Part shown: positions 20,785 through 21,874 of the stretch, piece after piece
Layout of the letters: the number at the start of each line of letters is the position of its first letter
Numbering within the stretch: the stretch's first letter is position 1
DNA from: Bordetella parapertussis
GTDB lineage: Bacteria; Pseudomonadota; Gammaproteobacteria; Burkholderiales; Burkholderiaceae_C
Length of the DNA: 21,874 nt
Reading direction: 5' to 3'
Assembly: GCA_945901125.1 (NCBI GenBank)
Contig: CAMDKD010000045.1
Location: forward strand, 1-21,874
Position numbers and translations under genes: made by a program
Notes under the pieces: generated by a model
Databases searched by the model: none
Seen by the model: the letters and a program-made list of their open reading frames with translations, nothing else
Told to the model about the DNA's origin: nothing

Positions 20785-20994
20785 TTATTGACGTTTGGAC
20801 AATACAACGCCTCTAAATGGCGAGCGTGCTGCCTCTGGAAAATTCTTATGCTCAACATAGGTGCTGGCTACATCGCCCATGTATTGTTCACCCACATCGT
20901 GTGAACCAGTCTGGCTTGGCACGTAAAGTATTGAAGATAAGCGATCAGATATTTTTAGAAAAAATGAATGCGAGCGCTTTAAAATATTTTTCAT
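20785..20994 (-). CDS. Small basic hypothetical protein
   Basis: This 69-residue product is not recognised. ATG 20994 has AAAGGGA about five nt upstream, and an AT-rich stretch before it could hold a promoter. The protein opens MKNILKRSHSFFLKISDRLS and ends FRGVVLSKRQ, with an overall basic and moderately hydrophobic N-terminus but no clear signal peptide. The antisense frame is also open (20817-21080) but lacks a ribosome binding site. It lies 115 nt upstream of uspA on the same strand. Existence as a gene is supported mainly by its ribosome binding site. Confidence 0.45.
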   Translation of the reverse strand: MKNILKRSHSFFLKISDRLSSILYVPSQTGSHDVGEQYMGDVASTYVEHKNFPEAARSPFRGVVLSKRQ

Positions 20995-21115
20995 ATAATC
21001 CCTTTGAGATTCAATATCAAAAAAATCACTTTATTCCTATTTTAAAGAAATGCAAGTGGTGTATTCATGCGTATAAATGAATCCCTGATTTGTATAAAGA
21101 CTATAAGATTCGAGC

Positions 21116-21358
21116 ATGTCCAAAGACGACACCACCAAGATAGCCAAAGATGGCCTTCGGTATAAATCCAAGGAAGGTGGGTCACCTTATGGATCCGGTG
21201 GCGCTTTAGGCACTATGAGTTGTTACAAATGCGGGGTGCATAAACCTCGCGCACTTGGAACTTTCAAGCGACTAATTGGTCAAAATATGTTCATCTGTAA
21301 AAACTGCAATCCTGTAAAGATATCGCCGTCTTGCTGCGATGGCGCCAAGGACGTTTAA
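21116..21358 (+). CDS. Small zinc-ribbon-like protein
   Basis: This 80-residue protein has two CxxC pairs, Cys36/Cys39 (SCYKCG) and Cys61/Cys64 (ICKNC), about 22 residues apart with a basic stretch between (HKPRALGTFKRLIG). That is a likely zinc ribbon or knuckle. A CC pair follows at 73-74. The N-terminal 33 residues are Gly/Ser/Lys-rich and may be disordered. ATG 21116 has a poor ribosome binding site. An internal ATG at 21215, preceded by TTTAGG, begins MSCYKCG and could be the real start of a 47-residue protein. Function unknown; a nucleic-acid-binding role is possible but not shown. Confidence 0.6.
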   Translation: MSKDDTTKIAKDGLRYKSKEGGSPYGSGGALGTMSCYKCGVHKPRALGTFKRLIGQNMFICKNCNPVKISPSCCDGAKDV

Positions 21359-21433
21359 CCCGCCTAAATTTCCAGCGATGGTAAGTGTCGCCATCCCTGA
21401 ACCAGCATAACTACGGCCAGCGTAACTAGATGT

Positions 21434-21874
21434 TCACATCGCATCCGATGAGTCCATGAATTCCAGCATCTTTTTGCCAAATGCCTGCGGGTGTTCGAAA
21501 TAGGGCAGTGCGCCAGAATCAAACACGGTGAAGCACCAATTGCCTCGGCTGGTAAATCGCTGCTTTCCTCGATAGTCGACAAAATCACCGCGCACGCCGT
21601 GGCTCATCCAGACCGGCAGGCTTAGTTGGTCATAGATCGTGGTGATGTCGGCGCTGAACATCTGGGCTGATAAAAAGCACAACGGCGCATGCTCAGCACC
21701 GGGCTGGCGCGTGGTCCAGACCGCGTAGTCATACATACTCTCGTCAATGGCGCGGGAGCCCCAGGTCTTGTTCAGAAAATAGCGAATCACGCCCGGTCGC
21801 GTGAGGCCTTTGAAAAGTAGGCGACCCCATCCCGGCCCTTTCAAGGTTGACCACAACCAATTCTGTCCATAGGT
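21434..21874 (-). CDS. Alpha/beta hydrolase, C-terminal part (cut by window edge)
   Basis: The frame is open from the window end (TYGQNWLWSTLKG...) to the stop at 21434, 146 residues, so the N-terminal half with the nucleophile elbow lies outside. The visible part contains a cap-like region and then LSLPVWMSHGVRGDFVDYRG, where an acidic residue (Asp) follows the usual strand. Next comes NWCFTVFDSGALPYFEHPQAF with the likely catalytic His in FEHP, followed by a closing helix (FGKKMLEFMD). This Asp...His order with PxxEHP is typical of alpha/beta hydrolases. Substrate cannot be inferred. Composition is GC-richer than the preceding 3 kb, so it probably belongs to the core genome again. Confidence 0.75.
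   Translation of the reverse strand, partial: TYGQNWLWSTLKGPGWGRLLFKGLTRPGVIRYFLNKTWGSRAIDESMYDYAVWTTRQPGAEHAPLCFLSAQMFSADITTIYDQLSLPVWMSHGVRGDFVDYRGKQRFTSRGNWCFTVFDSGALPYFEHPQAFGKKMLEFMDSSDAM

Noticed and set aside
20817..21080. Plus-strand 87-codon ORF opposite the 69-residue minus gene
   Set aside because: No ribosome binding site, whereas the minus-strand frame has a good one.
1..21874. CRISPR array, tRNA, rRNA or replication origin
   Set aside because: No regularly spaced repeats, cloverleaf-like segments, rRNA blocks or DnaA-box clusters were seen by reading; a covariance-model search was not possible.

Overview
The window looks like the chromosome of a Gram-negative betaproteobacterium, most likely in or near the Burkholderiales/Comamonadaceae. 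This is inferred from the moderately GC-rich catabolic genes and the style of the ABC transporter and acyl-CoA genes; no taxonomic marker is present. About 14 kb is a well-preserved catabolic locus. Its flanks are AT-richer and hold small orphan genes and the remains of dead genes.

Layout: (1) 1-868, minus, a DUF2306-type membrane protein cut by the window edge. (2) 869-1540, no intact gene, but two eroded minus-strand genes: a Cys-rich CWC-type protein and the first ~40 codons of an acetyl-CoA acetyltransferase whose ATG and ribosome binding site survive. (3) 1541-7991, plus, five tightly packed genes: SDR oxidoreductase, carboxyltransferase, acyl-CoA dehydrogenase, enoyl-CoA hydratase and biotin carboxylase/biotin carrier. 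This matches atuB-C-D-E-F of the acyclic terpene (citronellol/geraniol) pathway of Pseudomonas. (4) 8001-14590, minus and convergent with (3), a complete branched-chain/hydrophobic amino acid type ABC transporter (HMGF plus binding protein) with an AMP-forming acyl-CoA ligase embedded in it. (5) 14591-15465, no intact gene: an AT-rich tract, an orphan ORF, a ~91-bp MITE-like inverted-repeat element flanked by TA, and an RTX (calcium-binding nonapeptide) gene fossil. (6) 15466-17875, plus, a TetR regulator, AtuA, and the C-terminal AtuA ferredoxin-fold domain as a separate small gene, each overlapping the next by 4 nt. (7) 17876-21358, a gene graveyard with a chrA remnant, a broken minus-strand coiled-coil gene, a Pro/Gln/Lys-rich orphan, a small ORF broken at a tetranucleotide repeat, a phage-like small protein, a UspA protein, a 69-aa orphan and a small zinc-ribbon protein. 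(8) 21434-21874, minus, the C-terminal part of an alpha/beta hydrolase.

Working model (inference): a branched terpenoid acid is imported by the ABC transporter and activated by the ligase. AtuD desaturates it, AtuC/AtuF carboxylate the methyl branch as a geranyl-CoA carboxylase-type enzyme, and AtuE hydrates it. AtuB handles an alcohol or an enoyl-CoA step, AtuA plays its still unassigned role, and the TetR protein senses an acyl-CoA. No lyase or intact thiolase is present, so later steps must be encoded elsewhere.

The points most worth a second look are the split AtuA, the transporter/ligase coupling, a -1 frameshift heptamer (TTTTTTA, correct phase) at the TetR/AtuA junction, altered active-site residues in three of the pathway enzymes, the MITE, and the dead thiolase divergent from the atu operon.
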